Shown here piece by piece: positions 1 through 12,989 of a DNA stretch of 64,000 bases; the stretch's first letter is position 1; every line of letters starts with the position of its first letter. This DNA is from Curvularia sp. ZM96. Lineage: Eukaryota; Ascomycota; Dothideomycetes; Pleosporales; Pleosporaceae. Made by a program: the position numbers and the translations under genes. The DNA lies in NCBI GenBank assembly GCA_022457065.1, contig JAJGBQ010000006.1, positions 1,550,001 to 1,614,000 of the forward strand, in the 5' to 3' direction. The notes beneath the pieces were generated by a model. It was not told the origin of the DNA and did no database searches. It worked only from the letters and a program-made list of their open reading frames with translations.

Positions 1-553
1 TAGGTCGGTTGTCAGTACTTATGCTCCATGTTCCTGGCGACTGTTGTGCAAACTTGCCTCTGAATACTCGTCAAGATGGCCGCGACATCGTACGTGGGTG
101 ACCATCGGTTCTGCAGAATGTCCAAGCACAGCTCTCCGGTTCCGTATACGTTGGGGTGGAACATCTGGCTGATGAACTTGACGCCCGGCGGCTTGTTGGG
201 ATAGGCCTCCTCAAAGTGCATGACCAGGCGGAACGTTCCATCTTCGAAAGGCGTATCGGCAGGGCCTATTATGACTGCGTTCCTGATCTTCTGTCAGTGG
301 CAAAGCGTCTTCGAGGGCACGGCATCATGTCGTGTGCTCAATGTTTGCGGTGAGCCGTACCAGGTCATTACATTATCGGCAACTGGAGATGCAGATACAC
401 CAGCCGGAGGATCAGTTTGCATGCGCTGTTCCGTTCTGTCAGTCCAAAGTACCATGCATAGCCAGGAGTCGTGTGAGCTCCCAGTAGTTCTTGGAGAGAG
501 GGGGTGCGCACCTTAAAGTCGCGCATCAAGCGGCGGCGGGCTGCTGTAGACAT
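1..553 (-). CDS. rad6: RAD6-type E2 ubiquitin-conjugating enzyme, partial
   Basis: E2 enzyme of the Rad6/Ubc2 family, which with a RING E3 ubiquitinates histone H2B and PCNA in the nucleus. Exons read as 512-553, 361-425 and 58-282; the last exon lies beyond the left edge. The protein starts MSTAARRRLMRDFK, continues RMQTDPPAGVSASP, and includes the HFEEAYPNKPP block and the active-site region FHPNVYGTGELCLDIL, whose Cys accepts ubiquitin. Introns 1 and 2 (426-511, 283-360) are GT-AG. The third intron starts with GC at 57 (AG|GCAAGT) and its acceptor falls at or just past base 1. Without splicing there, the frame runs into a non-family tail and stops. The identity is secure; the missing part is the C-terminal third. 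Confidence 0.93.
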
Positions 554-1177
554 GATGAAGCGAGTAAACCAGCCGAATCTGAATCAAGAAGGAGGATACG
601 TAAAGCGGAAACAGAAAGGAGGGGGTTAAGAAGGCCTTGGGGGGTTGGTGTTCACGCTGTGTTGTCGCTATTGGCGATGTTGTGTTGCACCGATGGTTGC
701 AGGCGTCCGCCACTGGTCGCTGGCACCTTCCATAGCTAGTACCCCCCGATTATGGAGGCAAACGCCACCTCACGTGCGAGCACCAGTTGCGGGACCCACT
801 TCCACCGCCTCCTCTTTCGTCTACACTCACTCGCCATCGCTTGAGCATGACAACCAAATTTAACCTCACCAACCTGTCACATATCTAGTAGGGGCACGGC
901 TGTTTTTGAGTGCTTGGAATTCATAACCATACTATCGTTGATTCATGCACATCACTTGTATCCTTACTCACTTCAATACACCATGCATTCCCAGACTCCG
1001 TTTCAATTTGACCATTACGAATAAAAAGAACGCCAGACTCTGTATGCCTACCATGCGCCATGAAATCGTAATGCTACCCATCGCTAAATTGCAGGACTGG
1101 AAAGAATTCATCCCTGTTTTACAACCCAGGAGAAAATGCGAAAGAAAAAAGAAAATCGTGCCTGAAGAGTTGTATGC
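554..1177. other. Intergenic, rad6 upstream / sulfatase downstream
   Basis: About 620 bases holding the rad6 promoter side and the 3' side of the sulfatase gene. Small open frames here show no family motifs. No RNA gene or repeat was recognised. Confidence 0.6.
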
Positions 1178-3122
1178 TTACTCGCCAGCCGCGCCTGCAG
1201 CACCGTGGTGGGTTGCGACAGCTGATTTCTCACGACCTAAATGATCCACGACTGGGAAGCGAGCGCGGCGCTCCAGCTCATCGAGTGGGATGTGAGAGCG
1301 GATGAAGCGGTCCTTGTCCTGGGATGGAGGCTCATAGTCCCACGACTCCTTGCGGCCAATCTTTAGAGCAGTGCAAGCAAGCTGACGCATCCGCTGGCTG
1401 AGGAGAACGTCGTTGTGGATCTTTGTAAAGTCCCATTTCTCACGAGCCTCGGCCTCGAACTTAGCCAGCATCTTCTGGTTGTGAGGCTCTGTAGATTGGG
1501 CCAGATCATGGAGTTCTTGAGGGTCTTCTTCGAGATTGTAGAGTTGTGGGCCATCGGCGAGAGAAAAGGTAAACTTCCACTGGTGGCGGCGGATCATGTA
1601 GGTCGGAGTAACAGTTCCTTCGCCCATGTATTCACCAAAGACTTCGTCTTTGCCCGGTTTGTCAGAAACCAGGTACTCATAGAGGCTGACACCGTCAAGC
1701 GGTAGACGCTCGTCAATCTTGGCTCCAGCCATATCAACAAAGGTCGGCAGCAGGTCCATCGTAGACACTGACTCCTTGACCGTCTTGGGCGCGATGTTGG
1801 GTCCGTTGATAATCATAGGTACCCTAGCGCTGTTCTCGTACCAACTCATCTTATACCACAGACTCCTCTCGCCCAGCATGTCTCCGTGATCTCCAGAAAA
1901 GACAATGATGGTGTCCTTGTCTAGCTTGCAGTTTTTCAGGAGCTTGACAAGCTTACCAACCTGGTCGTCAACAAAGCTGCAGGCAGCAAAGTATGCACGG
2001 CGGGCGCGGAGCTTAGCCTCGTCTGGGACTGGGTTGTCCCACAAGTCGATAGTCTTGAGGAGTCGCTGCGAGTGCGTGTCTTGATCGGCCTGAGAAATCT
2101 CAACCTTGGGTAACGGAATATCTACACCCTCGTATCTGTCCCAATATTCCTGAATCATAGTATAGGGATCATGTGGGTGGGTCAGAGAGATGGTCAAAGC
2201 AAATGGTCGACGAGTCTCGGGATCTGATCGGACGTAGTCGTACAGGTACTGTTGGGCCTGTGTGGTCGTGTTAGCAGGACTGATTGAGTGCAATGCATCG
2301 TACACTGTACTTGCTCTGGAGATATGAGCTTACCTTGTGCATGGTATCCTCATCATAGTCGAGCTGGTTGGAGCGCACACAGGGCCCGGCCTGCATGACT
2401 GAAGACATATTGTGGTACCACTCTTGACGCTCTTCAGGCTTGTCCCAGTTGACCGACCAACCCAGGTCTCCAGGGTAGATGTCGGTGGTGAGTCGGTGTT
2501 CAAACCCATGCAGCTGGTCAGGACCAATGAAGTGCATCTTGCCTGCCAGCGCAGTCTCGTAGCCCTCTCGGCGAAGATAATGGGCGTATGTAGGAACCTC
2601 TGGACCTAGGATGGAAGCATTATCGTATCCGCCAATCTTGGAGGGGAGCTGGCCGGTGCACATGGTGAACCTAGACGGCGCACACAGAGGTGAGTTGCAG
2701 TAAGCGCTTGAGAAGTTGACACCAGTCCGAGCAAGCTCGTCCAGGTGAGGTGTCTTGATAACTGAGTCGGGATCATTGAACTTTAGCATCGGAGCCGCCA
2801 TCTGATCGGCCATAATGTACAAGATGTTTGGACGCTTCTGACCCCCGACGCTGGGGTTCTGAGATGCATAGCTTTGAGACTGTTGACGTAGAGTTTGAGT
2901 AGAAAGAAAATCTTGGCCGCCTTGCTGACCACTTGACAGCCCATTGCCTACGGAAAAGCCATTGGAAGCATTGACGTGACCATTGCCATTGGCATTTGTG
3001 GCAGAAGCAGAAGTGAATGAAATATCACCGCCAACTGGACCGTGTGCCTCTCTGAGTGTCTGCTTAGCAGGATAGGTGTAGGAAGAAGGAGGCGACTCTG
3101 GTAGCAAGAGACTAGGAGCCAT
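1178..3122 (-). CDS. Choline-sulfatase-like sulfatase
   Basis: Type I sulfatase of the choline-sulfatase group, expected to hydrolyse choline-O-sulfate to choline and sulfate and so help sulfur scavenging. Exons 2334-3122 and 1178-2257 with a 76-base GT-AG intron give 622 residues. The core starts at about residue 117 (RPNILYIMADQM, metal-binding Asp). The formylglycine site CAPSR follows in CNSPLCAPSRFTMCTGQ, then GKMHFIG, SLTHPHDPY, and the second metal site SGDHGDMLGE. The C-terminal part matches the choline-sulfatase tail. The start at 3122 is the first ATG in frame. It adds a Ser/Gly/Asn-rich extension of about 115 residues that I would not expect in this family. A TATAAA lies at 3197-3202 on the minus strand. 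Substrate is inferred from family. Confidence 0.9.
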
Positions 3123-6100
3123 GTTGTTATGGCAGAGAGATATATATAGAAGTATTAGTCTCTTGTTCTGAACAAGGAGGCGGGGGAGCAAGAGAGTTTA
3201 TATGTTGGGTGGAGGTCCAGATGAGTCTGGCTAAGGGCGAGGGCGGAGGGTGCTTTATAGTAGCTGAGAGCCATGCGACGCCCCGGACTAGACGGTGGGC
3301 TGAGTGAGAGGACCGTGTATTATGCGGGGAAGGTATAGGCCTGACGCACTTTGTACAAAAAAAGCGGGTGGTGACTTCCACTGGCACTGGTCACGCAATC
3401 CGACGCAATCCACGCTGAATGTGACAAATCGGGCTAGTCTGCTTGCAGCCATGGCAACTTCACCGTTGCTACTGCCACCTCACCGCTTCAACGCTCGCCC
3501 CAAAAAGGCCCGGACGAGAGCAGCTCCCTCTCTCCTACAAAAGATGTCCAGTTGATCGACAAAGCCGTTTTGCCTGTGCTAGGATGCCGTTGTGTGCTGC
3601 TACAAGCCTGGAGGACGAAATCGTCACCACGACGCGCATCGCCGGTCGATACTACTGCATGTCAGAGCTTACCAGAATCTCCGCCACCGAATTTCAGCAA
3701 GAAGTGAAGTCGTGTGTGCGCGCACATGACTGGCGATTGGGCTCTCCTTTTGGGGCTGGCCCGCATCGAGAGGTTTCATCGACAGACGTTGAGATTGACA
3801 CGATCAGTATACCAGGATCTCCATGCAGGGTTACTACGGAGCTAGACGATCTCCTCCGGCGCCATTTGGGGGTCAAGGGTATGGTAGAATCTTGGACTGT
3901 GAGCATATGAGGAACCCTATCCAGAGTCTGGAAGCGACTTGACGTTGGGTGACCTTGGCGCGCCAATACTCCGGCCTGCCCGCCCATTCGTTCATCACCG
4001 ACGACCCTGGTTTCCCCTGGCACGTCCGGTCTAGTATAGCCCCAGCTGCTCCAAACACCTTCCGATGCAGTCTTCGGGACGTCGCGTTGGCATGAAGGGC
4101 ACGCGAGCAGTGAAGTTCCTGCAAGTATCTGGTCATACTTGAGCCGGCTAACCACAAGAGCGCCATGCAGTCGGAGGAGAGTCTGGAGCCTCCACTACCA
4201 GTGTCGCTTTCCTGCATCCAACTAGCTAGAACAAGGCATCTGCTGTGTGGTGTTGGCAAATCAAGACCATTTGCTCATGCTAGCTGCCGATGACCCCCTG
4301 CTTCACCAACGACAGTCCGGTGCGGCTCTCTGACAATTTGCTGCCAGGGAGACGATCATGGATGCCGAATACCACCACGTGCACACATACCGTATTGATG
4401 GTCGTGGTAAAGTACCCTAGGCATCATCATCTAACTTTATTATGCTTTCCGCCTCGCAGCAGCGGAGCCTTGGCGCTACCTGACTCCCTTATCTTCTGGT
4501 CGCACTCTTGACAGCACTTACCGGATTGATGCGATCAACCGTACATCTTTTCTTTTGTCACGGGACTTACTGCCAAGAGATATGCAGGGGGCTTTGGACC
4601 GCATTTGTCGTGTCCAGATGTGATTGTTTTGCTTGTAGTGAGTCTTCATCGCTGGAGTCTGTGACCGCCTCTCCCCTTTGCTTATTCTTGTGGTTCAACA
4701 ACCAGGTCCTGGAAGATAAACCAGAACGGCCAGGGTCGCTAAGCAAAGGCCTTCTTGTCCTAGTCAAACTGCTATGTCATGACTATAGTCCAAGTACACT
4801 GGACTCGAAAGCGATAAGGCCCCAAGACCCACAAAGTGCAACATGCTCGGCACCACACTATAGCACACAACATCCCACATCGCGTTGATCGAAACTTGAA
4901 TCTACATAACATCAATTCCTACAAGACGCTTGCTACATCAGCTGGATCTATTTGCCATAAACAGGCACACGACCATGTTGGCTTCAGCAGTACGTCCACC
5001 CCACGTGCACTAGACAGCACTCTTGCAACATTATTATCAATAAGAAGGTCTTGGAGCTGCATCAGCTACATCCCCACATACGCTAGACACCTCAGAAACG
5101 CCCATGTTCGCCTCCCAACATGACTTGGCTTTGTCAATGCAATGTCAAGAAATGCTCACGCGGACTGCATCCGGCCCTCACGAACGAATCGCCACTGTCC
5201 CCGGAGCGTACTGGCTTGCTTGTGATCTGAGTGTCATACATACATACATTCAGCGACAATACCCGATAAACCAACAGGAACTTTCGATAAGTATCCGTCG
5301 GTTCGTCGCCTCGAGCCCGACAACCCGGCAAGACGAACGCGATGGCCCGTCAGACACCCCATCCGCCCAACTTCCTTCTCGGGATGCGGGATAGTCGCCA
5401 CTCGTCTCGCCCCACCTACCTCGAAGCGAAGAACCTCAAACAAGTCGAGTTCACGGCTTTCTTTGGTCATCTAATCCGATTGGTCCCTCTCCTCTTGACT
5501 CAAGACCTCAACATCACCACGCGACTACAATCTGCGTGCGTCCTCGCCACCGTTTTCCTAGCAATGCAAGTTTCACTTGACTGCAGCGGTAGCATCACCT
5601 TGATAAGAAAGGAGTCATGTGTCAGCAGGACAAGATGTCACGATCTGGGAAATGCGAGGTAATCGACGAGCGGGTTGGAGATGGGGGTTTTCGGCCTCTT
5701 TTTGGAGAAGGCCCGCTCGTGCAGTACCAACGCATCAAGGGAGTAGCACACGTAGGTCTTATGGAATCATTACGCTAGAGGCGACAATATGGAGGAGGGT
5801 TGTAGATGTGAAGCGTGTGCATGCTGAACATATAAGATACACATCAACGTTTGGTCGACACGAAAACACGTTCAACATGAGACGCATTGCATAGTACTAA
5901 CTACGCTCAGAGTGCAATGCAGGATTGCAGAACATAAACGACGATGCATACACGCGATGCCGTTGCAGGCCGACATAGGACCGCGCTGCATGACAACATG
6001 GCACCACCATGCATGTTATCTCTACGATCGATAACATACGAACTATTGAGATACGACAATGAGTCAGTCTCGGAACGTCGGGCAGCGACATGGCTCAAGT

Positions 6101-6796
6101 TACTACGTTGATCCTGGTCGCCTACGACAACATCGGGACCACATAGGTAAGTATAAGTAGATATGCAAAAGACATCGGACGATGCAAGAAGAGGCACAAG
6201 TGTTGAGAGTGCAGACATAGTATACATTTCATCCTTTTTCTTCTCTTTCTCTACAGTCAACTACACTACGCCAGACTCTCCGTCCTCCTCTCCCCTCCCT
6301 CTATTCCTTTTCAACCCTCCTTCCTTCATTCTCTGGCTCACAGGCGCCGAGACACCAACTCTAACCACTATGACTACTCCCCAAAGGCAGCAGTGATAGA
6401 AGTGAGTCGAAGCGTCTCAAAGCCACCTAGAGAGATAGGAAAGGTAGAAGGAGAGGATAAGGAGATAGAAGAAAAGACAAGAGACGAGAAAGAAAGCAAG
6501 TACGCTGTGCAAGCTTGACATGCTGAGCGAGAAAAAAATCTCAAACAAGAGATAAAAGGAAGAGAGAAACAACTTCCTCTGGCTCCGAGGCCAAGAAAAA
6601 TGGAGAGATAGAAGAAACACCAACGCCAATAAAAACCCCCATTTCCTGTTCAAATGCAAAGTCCCCCAAGTCCCAAATGTGTGATCCCGAACACCCATAT
6701 GAACAATGACTCCAAATAGCGCCTTGTTTCAATCCCTAATCAGAACAATATCTGGGCTCCTTCTCAGAAAAAAAAACAGCAACTGGCAGATCGAAC
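3123..6796. other. 3.7 kb without a supported gene
   Basis: Open frames up to about 155 codons occur on both strands but none has a recognisable motif or coherent splice pattern. A pyrimidine-rich tract lies at about 6230-6345. A purine-rich stretch at about 6417-6600 is probably the 3' region of the next gene. No tRNA or transposon ends were seen. Confidence 0.5.
3197..3202 (-). promoter_or_regulatory. Candidate TATA box of the sulfatase gene
   Basis: TATAAA on the minus strand, 75-80 bases upstream of the chosen ATG. It fits a short 5' leader. A second TATATATA at 3141-3148 lies only about 20 bases from the ATG and is more likely leader sequence. Confidence 0.4.
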
Positions 6797-9700
6797 CTAT
6801 GTAAACGCCATAGCCGAAAAGCTGGCATCTCCCTCTGGGCCCGAGTCACTGGCGAACCCCTCCCACGGCAACTCGTGCGTCTCGTCATCGTCCTCTTCGT
6901 CGTCAACACGGCTTTTCCTGCCTGCACGACTCCTACCAATTTCAACGCTCTCGTCTTCATCGAGAAAGCTGCGAATGGTAACCTTTTTCGCCTTCTTCTC
7001 GCTGTGACCCGTCTTCTCGTCCTCGAAACGGATTTGGCCAGTGAGCTCCTCAACGTCTTGTTGCGTCAGATCGTCGGCCTGCTGGCCCTCGAGAACATCG
7101 TGGAGGCGATAGATCTGCTTGTCTAGGTAGTCGACGCGACGGAGAAGGTCCTGGATGGCGTCGTTGATCGCGATGCGCTTGCGTTGTCCGAGACTAGGGT
7201 CGTGTTGTTCCAGCAAGGCGCGCTGAACGGCCAACTCGGCAAGCAGATGGATCCGTTCATCGTTCATTGACTTCACCACAAGTGCAAGAGCCTCCTTGGG
7301 TGATTGAGCAGGGCGAAGAGTAGCGTCTACATCATCCGCAGTGCGTATGGACGCTGGAACAAGCCTGGGTACACGGAGAGCGTCGGTGGTAGTGGTGTAT
7401 CCTTCGCGGCGGCAATAAGTGCAGTTATCGTTATCATGCTCCTTGGGAAGTGGTCGCTGAATGTCGATAGTCGTAGTAGGCTGTTTCGATGCACTGAGCT
7501 TGATGTCGGGAACAATGAAAGCCGATGTCATCTCAGTAGCAGCACTGCGGCGCCTTCGACTTGTATTGCTGGCCATCGAAGCATCGATAGCAGACTGTTT
7601 TGTCTGTGTAGCCTCACCATCCGCGTCCAAGTTGGAAAAGTTGCCAGTATCTTCCTCAAATTGCGTGTTGTTGGTGCGCTGTGTGGTGTCCTTGAGTGAC
7701 GATTTGCGGACAAGAGAAGGGCGACGTTCGCTCTTAGCTGAAGCGGCTGATCGAACAGTGTCATCGCGAGTCTTGCGTTGGGAGGCTACGGTATCCTCAC
7801 GAGTCAGGCCTTCTGTCAAGCCAGATTCACGCTTAGCAATTCGCTCTTCCTCAAGGCGACGTCGAAGTTGGGCGATTTGATCTTTGTCGATGTAGCTCAA
7901 CTCGGTTAGATCGAGGTCCGCAGGAGGTTGGATAATTGACGATGGTCCCGCAGAGTGAGCGCTTCGCGAGATGCGAAGAGACGCACGAGGGGCTAGAGAC
8001 AGATCAGTCGTCGACTCGACCTCGCTCTCCGCACGTGCATGCTTCTCGATAGGATTAGGCGCAGAGAAACTTCGCGTTGAGAATCTTGAGTGCGAGGTGA
8101 ACGACTTCCGTGGGCCTTCTTGATGGGATTCGTTTGCAACCTTGCTGTTGCGGACTTCTTCTTGGACACGGTTCTTGATGCGCGTGCGTGTATCTTCTCG
8201 TCGATAGCTGGGTCTCCTCTGTACTGTACTCCTCGAGGTAGGACCAGTGGTCTCGTCGAAATGCTCGTCGTTTACTTCTCGGTTCCTTCGAATAGCCTTC
8301 TCACGCGACTGAATCTTCCTTTGCAGCTCTGCCTCCCTCCTCGCCCATTGCTCGTACTCCTCATCTTGCTGGGCCTGAAGTTCCTGAAGCTCGATGCGGA
8401 GATTCTCGTTGTCCAGACGCATGGCCTCAGTTGTTTGCTCCTGGGTAGTATCTTGGAAGTATCGGATCGTCTCGTCTCGTCGGTCAACCTGGCTGCGTAG
8501 AGTAGCCTCCATGCGAGCCCACCGCTTAGCGTCTTCTTCGCGCTTGGCCTTGAGGTCTGCGAGTTGAGCCCTAAGTGACTCCTGGTCCGACTTTAAGCGA
8601 GCAAGCTCAGATTGCTCTTGACGTACTCGCCGCAGCTCTGCATCCTTGCGGTTAAGTTGCTGCGTGTTCTCGTCCTTCTGAGCGCGTATGCGAGCTAGTT
8701 CAGCATGGAGGTTGGCGTTTTCCTTCTCGGTTGCGTTGGCAGCTTGGTCAAATTGCCGTCGGAGTTGGGTAGTCTCCTCTCGGTGCTGGGACTGATCATT
8801 ATCCAGCTGCTCTCGCAGATCTTCATTTTCTGCCTGGAGTCTCTCTATTTCCTGGCGAAGCTCCTCATTCTCATCGCTTAGAGCCCTCTTTTCATTCTTC
8901 AGCTCCTCGCATGTCTGAAAAGCAATACCCAGCTGGTTTGCCATGCTCTCTTTCTCCGTATTCAATCGTTTCTTCTCGATCTCCAGAACGGCAACTTTTC
9001 GGTCGGCGCGGTCAACTCTTGTTCGCAGAGTTTGTACTGTGGCATCAAGTCCTAAAACAAACAAGGTCAATTGCAATTCAAATCCCAGGACACCGCGTCA
9101 ACTTACGCGTCTTCTCCACCTTCCAGCTACTCTTTCCAGCATCGGAATCTTGTGCACTATCACTTCGACGCAGCTTTTCCTGAGCCTGTTGAGTGGCTCG
9201 TAGCTCAATCAACTCGAGATCCTGCTCTTCAATCTTCTTCTCTTGTTCTGCACGCTCGTGTTCCATTTCTGCAAGTTTCTCCTGCATCTGTTGAAGCGCG
9301 GAAAAGATAGCCTTTTCCTCATTAGGGATCGGAGCACCTTCGAGGGGCAAGTATGATGGCCGACGGCCACCGTTTGGCGGAGCAGAAAAACGGGATCGTG
9401 AAGTCGTGGTCTTGGAGAAGACTGGGGTGCCATCGTCAAAAACACCAGAGACCAGCTCGGTGAGGTTAGGAAGATCTGGAAGGATAAATGACTGGCCAGT
9501 CACGTTCTGTGTCGTGTTTTGCCTTGAGCGAGGGGTTCCTTTGTTTGGCACAGGATCCGCGTTACCGTCGGTCTGGAATAATGTCGGTCGAGTGCGGTTG
9601 CCCCAACGCGAGTTCTTAGTTGAGTCCATGGTGACTGTTGGTGGGCGCTGGTCCATGAATGACGATTCGTCTTCTGAGAGCTTCGCGTGCAGCTGTGCAA

Positions 9701-10328
9701 GAGAATTACGCTTGCGTTCCTCCTTGGCCACAGCTGGTGAGTTACGTTTGCTGGAAGGCCGTGGTGACGCCATGTCGAGGTCGTTGCGGGAGGCGCGTCG
9801 GATGGCCGCGTCGCGTCGGAGGCTGCTCGTGTCTGCCATGTGTGACTTGCGCGATCGGTTCGTCAGGGGTGTTACATCGTAGAGGCTGTTGAACTGAGAA
9901 CTGATTTTGCTCGGGGTACCGCGGTTGCTGCGGTTACCGCCACGCGCCTGCTCGATGGCCATGCTTTCCTCGTCCGATATGCTATGGTCGAAGTCGAGAA
10001 ATTCTTTGTTTACCATGGACGTGTCAGGCTGGATCTGCTCCGAACGGAAGGGCGCCCAGGTGCTCTGCTTCTTAGCGGTTGAGCGGATGCGGGGAAATTT
10101 CGGGAGCGTGTTTGTGTCGTCTATGAGGTTTTGTTGTGTCGAGTGGACAATATCAGGGTCATCCCAAAACTCCGATGTCTCGGTGCCAAACCCCAATCGT
10201 TGGGTGGGATTAGAGTCGGATGGCGGCGGGGATGGTGACTCAATGTTTCTTGGGCTGTGGCTAAGGCTGCGCGAGAGCTCACGGATTGCACGCGCCTTCC
10301 CTTCGCTCATGGGCGGAGAAGACTGCAT
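6797..10328 (-). CDS. Cep57/PPC89-like spindle pole body coiled-coil protein
   Basis: Large structural protein expected at the spindle pole body, anchoring or binding microtubules. Exons 9107-10328 and 6797-9051 with a 55-base intron (C|GTAAGT, TTTTAG|GA) give 1158 residues. The first ATG in frame is at 10328; the codon two triplets upstream is TTG. The N-terminal third is Ser/Arg-rich and probably disordered, with the block SFILPDLPNLTELVSGVF at about residue 280. A long Glu/Arg/Gln-rich coiled coil runs from roughly residue 335 to 670. A small HDNDNCTYCRR cluster lies near residue 945. A Cep57-type microtubule-binding segment follows at about 990-1065 (SPKEALALVVKSMNDERIHL, then DAIQDLLRRVDYLDKQIYRL). 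The C-terminus is acidic. Family assignment rests on the Cep57-like segment and the Cys/His motif; exact orthology to PPC89 is inferred. Confidence 0.82.
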
Positions 10329-10845
10329 ATCCAATGTGGTGAGCTGCGGCGGCAGCGTTGTTGCTGGTGATGGTCGGGGCGCGTCGTAAACACGTATCTA
10401 GGGAAAAGAAGAGATACACGGCAAAGACTAGTGAAGCGGTACAATGCAGTGTCCAAAGAATGCCAGCCCAAGAGAACGAGACAACTGGAGGGGCGCGCGT
10501 GTTTGTGTAGAAGGTGCAATGCTTTGTCGAGAATGAAGCGAGAGGGCGTGTTTACCAAAACAACGCTAACGCAATCTTGGCCCCACCTACGACCAGTCAA
10601 CACTCATTGGCCGTCCAGCCCCCTCCCAAACTGTGCGCCTTCGTCATCCGCCCGCGTCGGCACGTGACATTTGTATCAAGTGCAGTGCATTGAGTGAAGT
10701 GAGTTCATATTACAGACCGAAATAAATGGTATCTGTCGACCGGGTGTCCGTCTCACCGCTATCAGAACAGTAACGCAGAGGTATCTCAAAATCAAACTGC
10801 CGCCTGTGTATATATGCACTGCACAAGTACGCCTTACTTCGCATC
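10329..10845. other. Intergenic between spindle protein and kinase genes
   Basis: About 520 bases. It contains the upstream region of the spindle pole gene (minus strand) and the 3' flank of the kinase gene. No further gene was recognised. Confidence 0.6.
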
Positions 10846-12989
10846 TTAGATCGTATCCCAAACCATGCCGCTCCTCTCGCAAAGTTTGTCCCATTTCAAT
10901 GTGGTTCCCAGCACTACCATATGTATTAACAAAAGTACCAAAGATGCACCTAGTCCGCCAAGACTAAACTCTCTGCCCATGAGCCTGCCGATCCAGCTGA
11001 TGTGCAGGAAATCAATCGATGCTAGACAGAGTAACGGGTACAGCACGCGAGCATCGGCTGCAAAAGGCTGACATGGCGAAAGCAGACTGAATGCTTTTGC
11101 ACAAAACAAAGCTACTTTCGTGAGACCAAGTGCAGCAGGGTGTCCCGATACTCGGTGCAGCCTTGAGGCGATGTTGTTAGGTGGGGGAGGCGGCAGCATG
11201 AGTGGCTGTGGCGATGGTGTTCGCTGGGTGGGTGTTGAAGGCCGGGGACCTAGCTTCCGTCTCAAAATAACAGCTCCATCCTCAGACGCCTCTTTTTTCA
11301 TCGGTTGTGCATCAGGTGGGCTGGGCGAGCGGTCCATGACACTGGCGCTGAGGTTTGACCGCCCAGGGCGAGAATAACTGACCGAAGTGCGCTTTTTGCT
11401 TGCTTGCGTAGGGGAAGGACTGGGTGTGTCGGCACGGGATATGCGAGGGCTGAACTCGTCGACCCCAGATGGGCCAGCGTACGTGTTGTACTCATCGAAT
11501 ACCAGCGGCGATTTGAGCACGTGTAGGATTTCCTCGGCACCGGGGCGGTTATCAGGATCGATGGCAAGAAGACGTTTGAGCGATCTATACAGCTTTTCGG
11601 GCAAGTCGGAGCGCACCCGCTGCTCATCATCTATGCCGGTCCATGTAGAGATTTCTGCTCTCAACTGATCAAGATCCTCGCTGTCCTCATCTATGCCATC
11701 GGCGTTTCGATATGGCAGTCGTGCAAAGCACATAAAGTAAACAATCATGCCGAGCGAAAAAATGTCCGACTTAGTCGTAAAGTTGCCAAAAGCACCGCCT
11801 GGCTGCTCTTGGCGCAGTACTTCGGGTGCACAGTATGAAATAGTTCCAGTAGCACCCGTCGAGTTTCGCGTCATGCTCGTCGACTGTACTTCGCCAAAAT
11901 CACTGACCAAGACCCGCACTTTGCGGCCAGTATGGTGTAGCAGGCAGTTGCTCGGTTTCAGGTCTCGGTGAATATAGCCATTTGCATGGAGGTGGCTAAG
12001 TCCGGATGTAATGTCCTTGAAAAAAGAAATAATCTCTTCAAAAGGCATCTTGCGTGGCCCCTTGATGTTCTCCGGTTCCTCCATCTGGCCTTTTGATCTT
12101 CGTCTGAGCCGTTCCTTCATCTGCTCCTTGGTGACCGATGTCTTTGTCGAATCGAGAATGTAGCTGTGGAGGTCTCCGCCATTGCAGTACTGCTGCAAAA
12201 TGAAAGCGCACGGCACGCTCGGTCCAAAGCTGGAGATCTGGTAGTCCTCCAACCACACATGACGGTACGAGACTAAGTTCTGGTGTGACAGGGTCTGTAG
12301 GAGCTGGACTTCAACCAACACCTTCTCGAGCCACTCATGATCGTCACCCACAGGCACGCGCTTACATGCGAACTTGCCAAGCTTTACACCGTCGAGTATG
12401 TGTTGCACCAGCAAGACGACACCCTTTCCGCCCCGGCCCAACTCGCGCTCCTCTACGAAGAAGTCTTTAAAGTAGTTGGGACTAAAGGCCCGCGCGGAGA
12501 TGCCCTGGCTCCTTCCCGGCGGAACCGGTGTGCTGCCCAAGAATTCCGACCCTTCAGGCGGGCGGAAATCATTCACGCGCATGGGGGCAGGAGCCAGTTG
12601 TTTATGTGGAGACGGCGGTCGCGATGGCTCAGCCGATGTGGGCTGACTCCGGCGGAGCATCTGGAAGTAGGCGGGGTTGACGAAGCCATTGTCAGTGGGC
12701 ACGCCTGGCGCAGTGTGCTCATGGTCGTCGCTGTCGTCGCTGCTGTGTGGCGAAGGTTCTCGGTAGGGTCGGTGGCAGTATGGACAGGATGTGGAGCCGA
12801 TATCTGTGGTATGGGAGGCGTCGCGGAGGGACAGTTGCTTTGATTGCTCGTCGTACACGACGACTGCAGAGCCGTGGCGTCTGGGGTCAGTGTCAGTCTG
12901 CTGTACTATGTGCCGTATCGCTCAGAAGAGAGGATAGCATACAGGACGATTTGCCGCGACTCGGATGGACCGTAGGGTATGAGCGACAT
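10846..12989 (-). CDS. IKS1: Iks1-like serine/threonine protein kinase with C-terminal membrane segments
   Basis: Protein kinase of the fungal Iks1 family. Exons 12943-12989 and 10846-12880 give 693 residues. The first exon has only 47 bases: MSLIPYGPSESRQIV plus two bases. It was found because the long frame begins with GTG, whereas splicing CT|GTATGC to CCCAG|ACGCC gives an ATG start and keeps RHGSAVVVYDEQSK in frame. A CPYCHRPY motif lies at about residue 50. The kinase domain has the loop GRGGKGVVLL, Lys in FACKRV, HRDLKPSN, DFGE (in place of DFG plus a hydrophobic residue) and CAPEVL. A long insert after the hinge is rich in Arg/Lys. The last 90 residues contain two hydrophobic stretches that could be membrane helices. 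Cellular role is not evident from sequence. Confidence 0.9.

Noticed and set aside
3443..3910. 155-codon plus-strand frame in the large left spacer
   Set aside because: Overlaps other frames of equal quality on the opposite strand, and has no recognisable motif or promoter.
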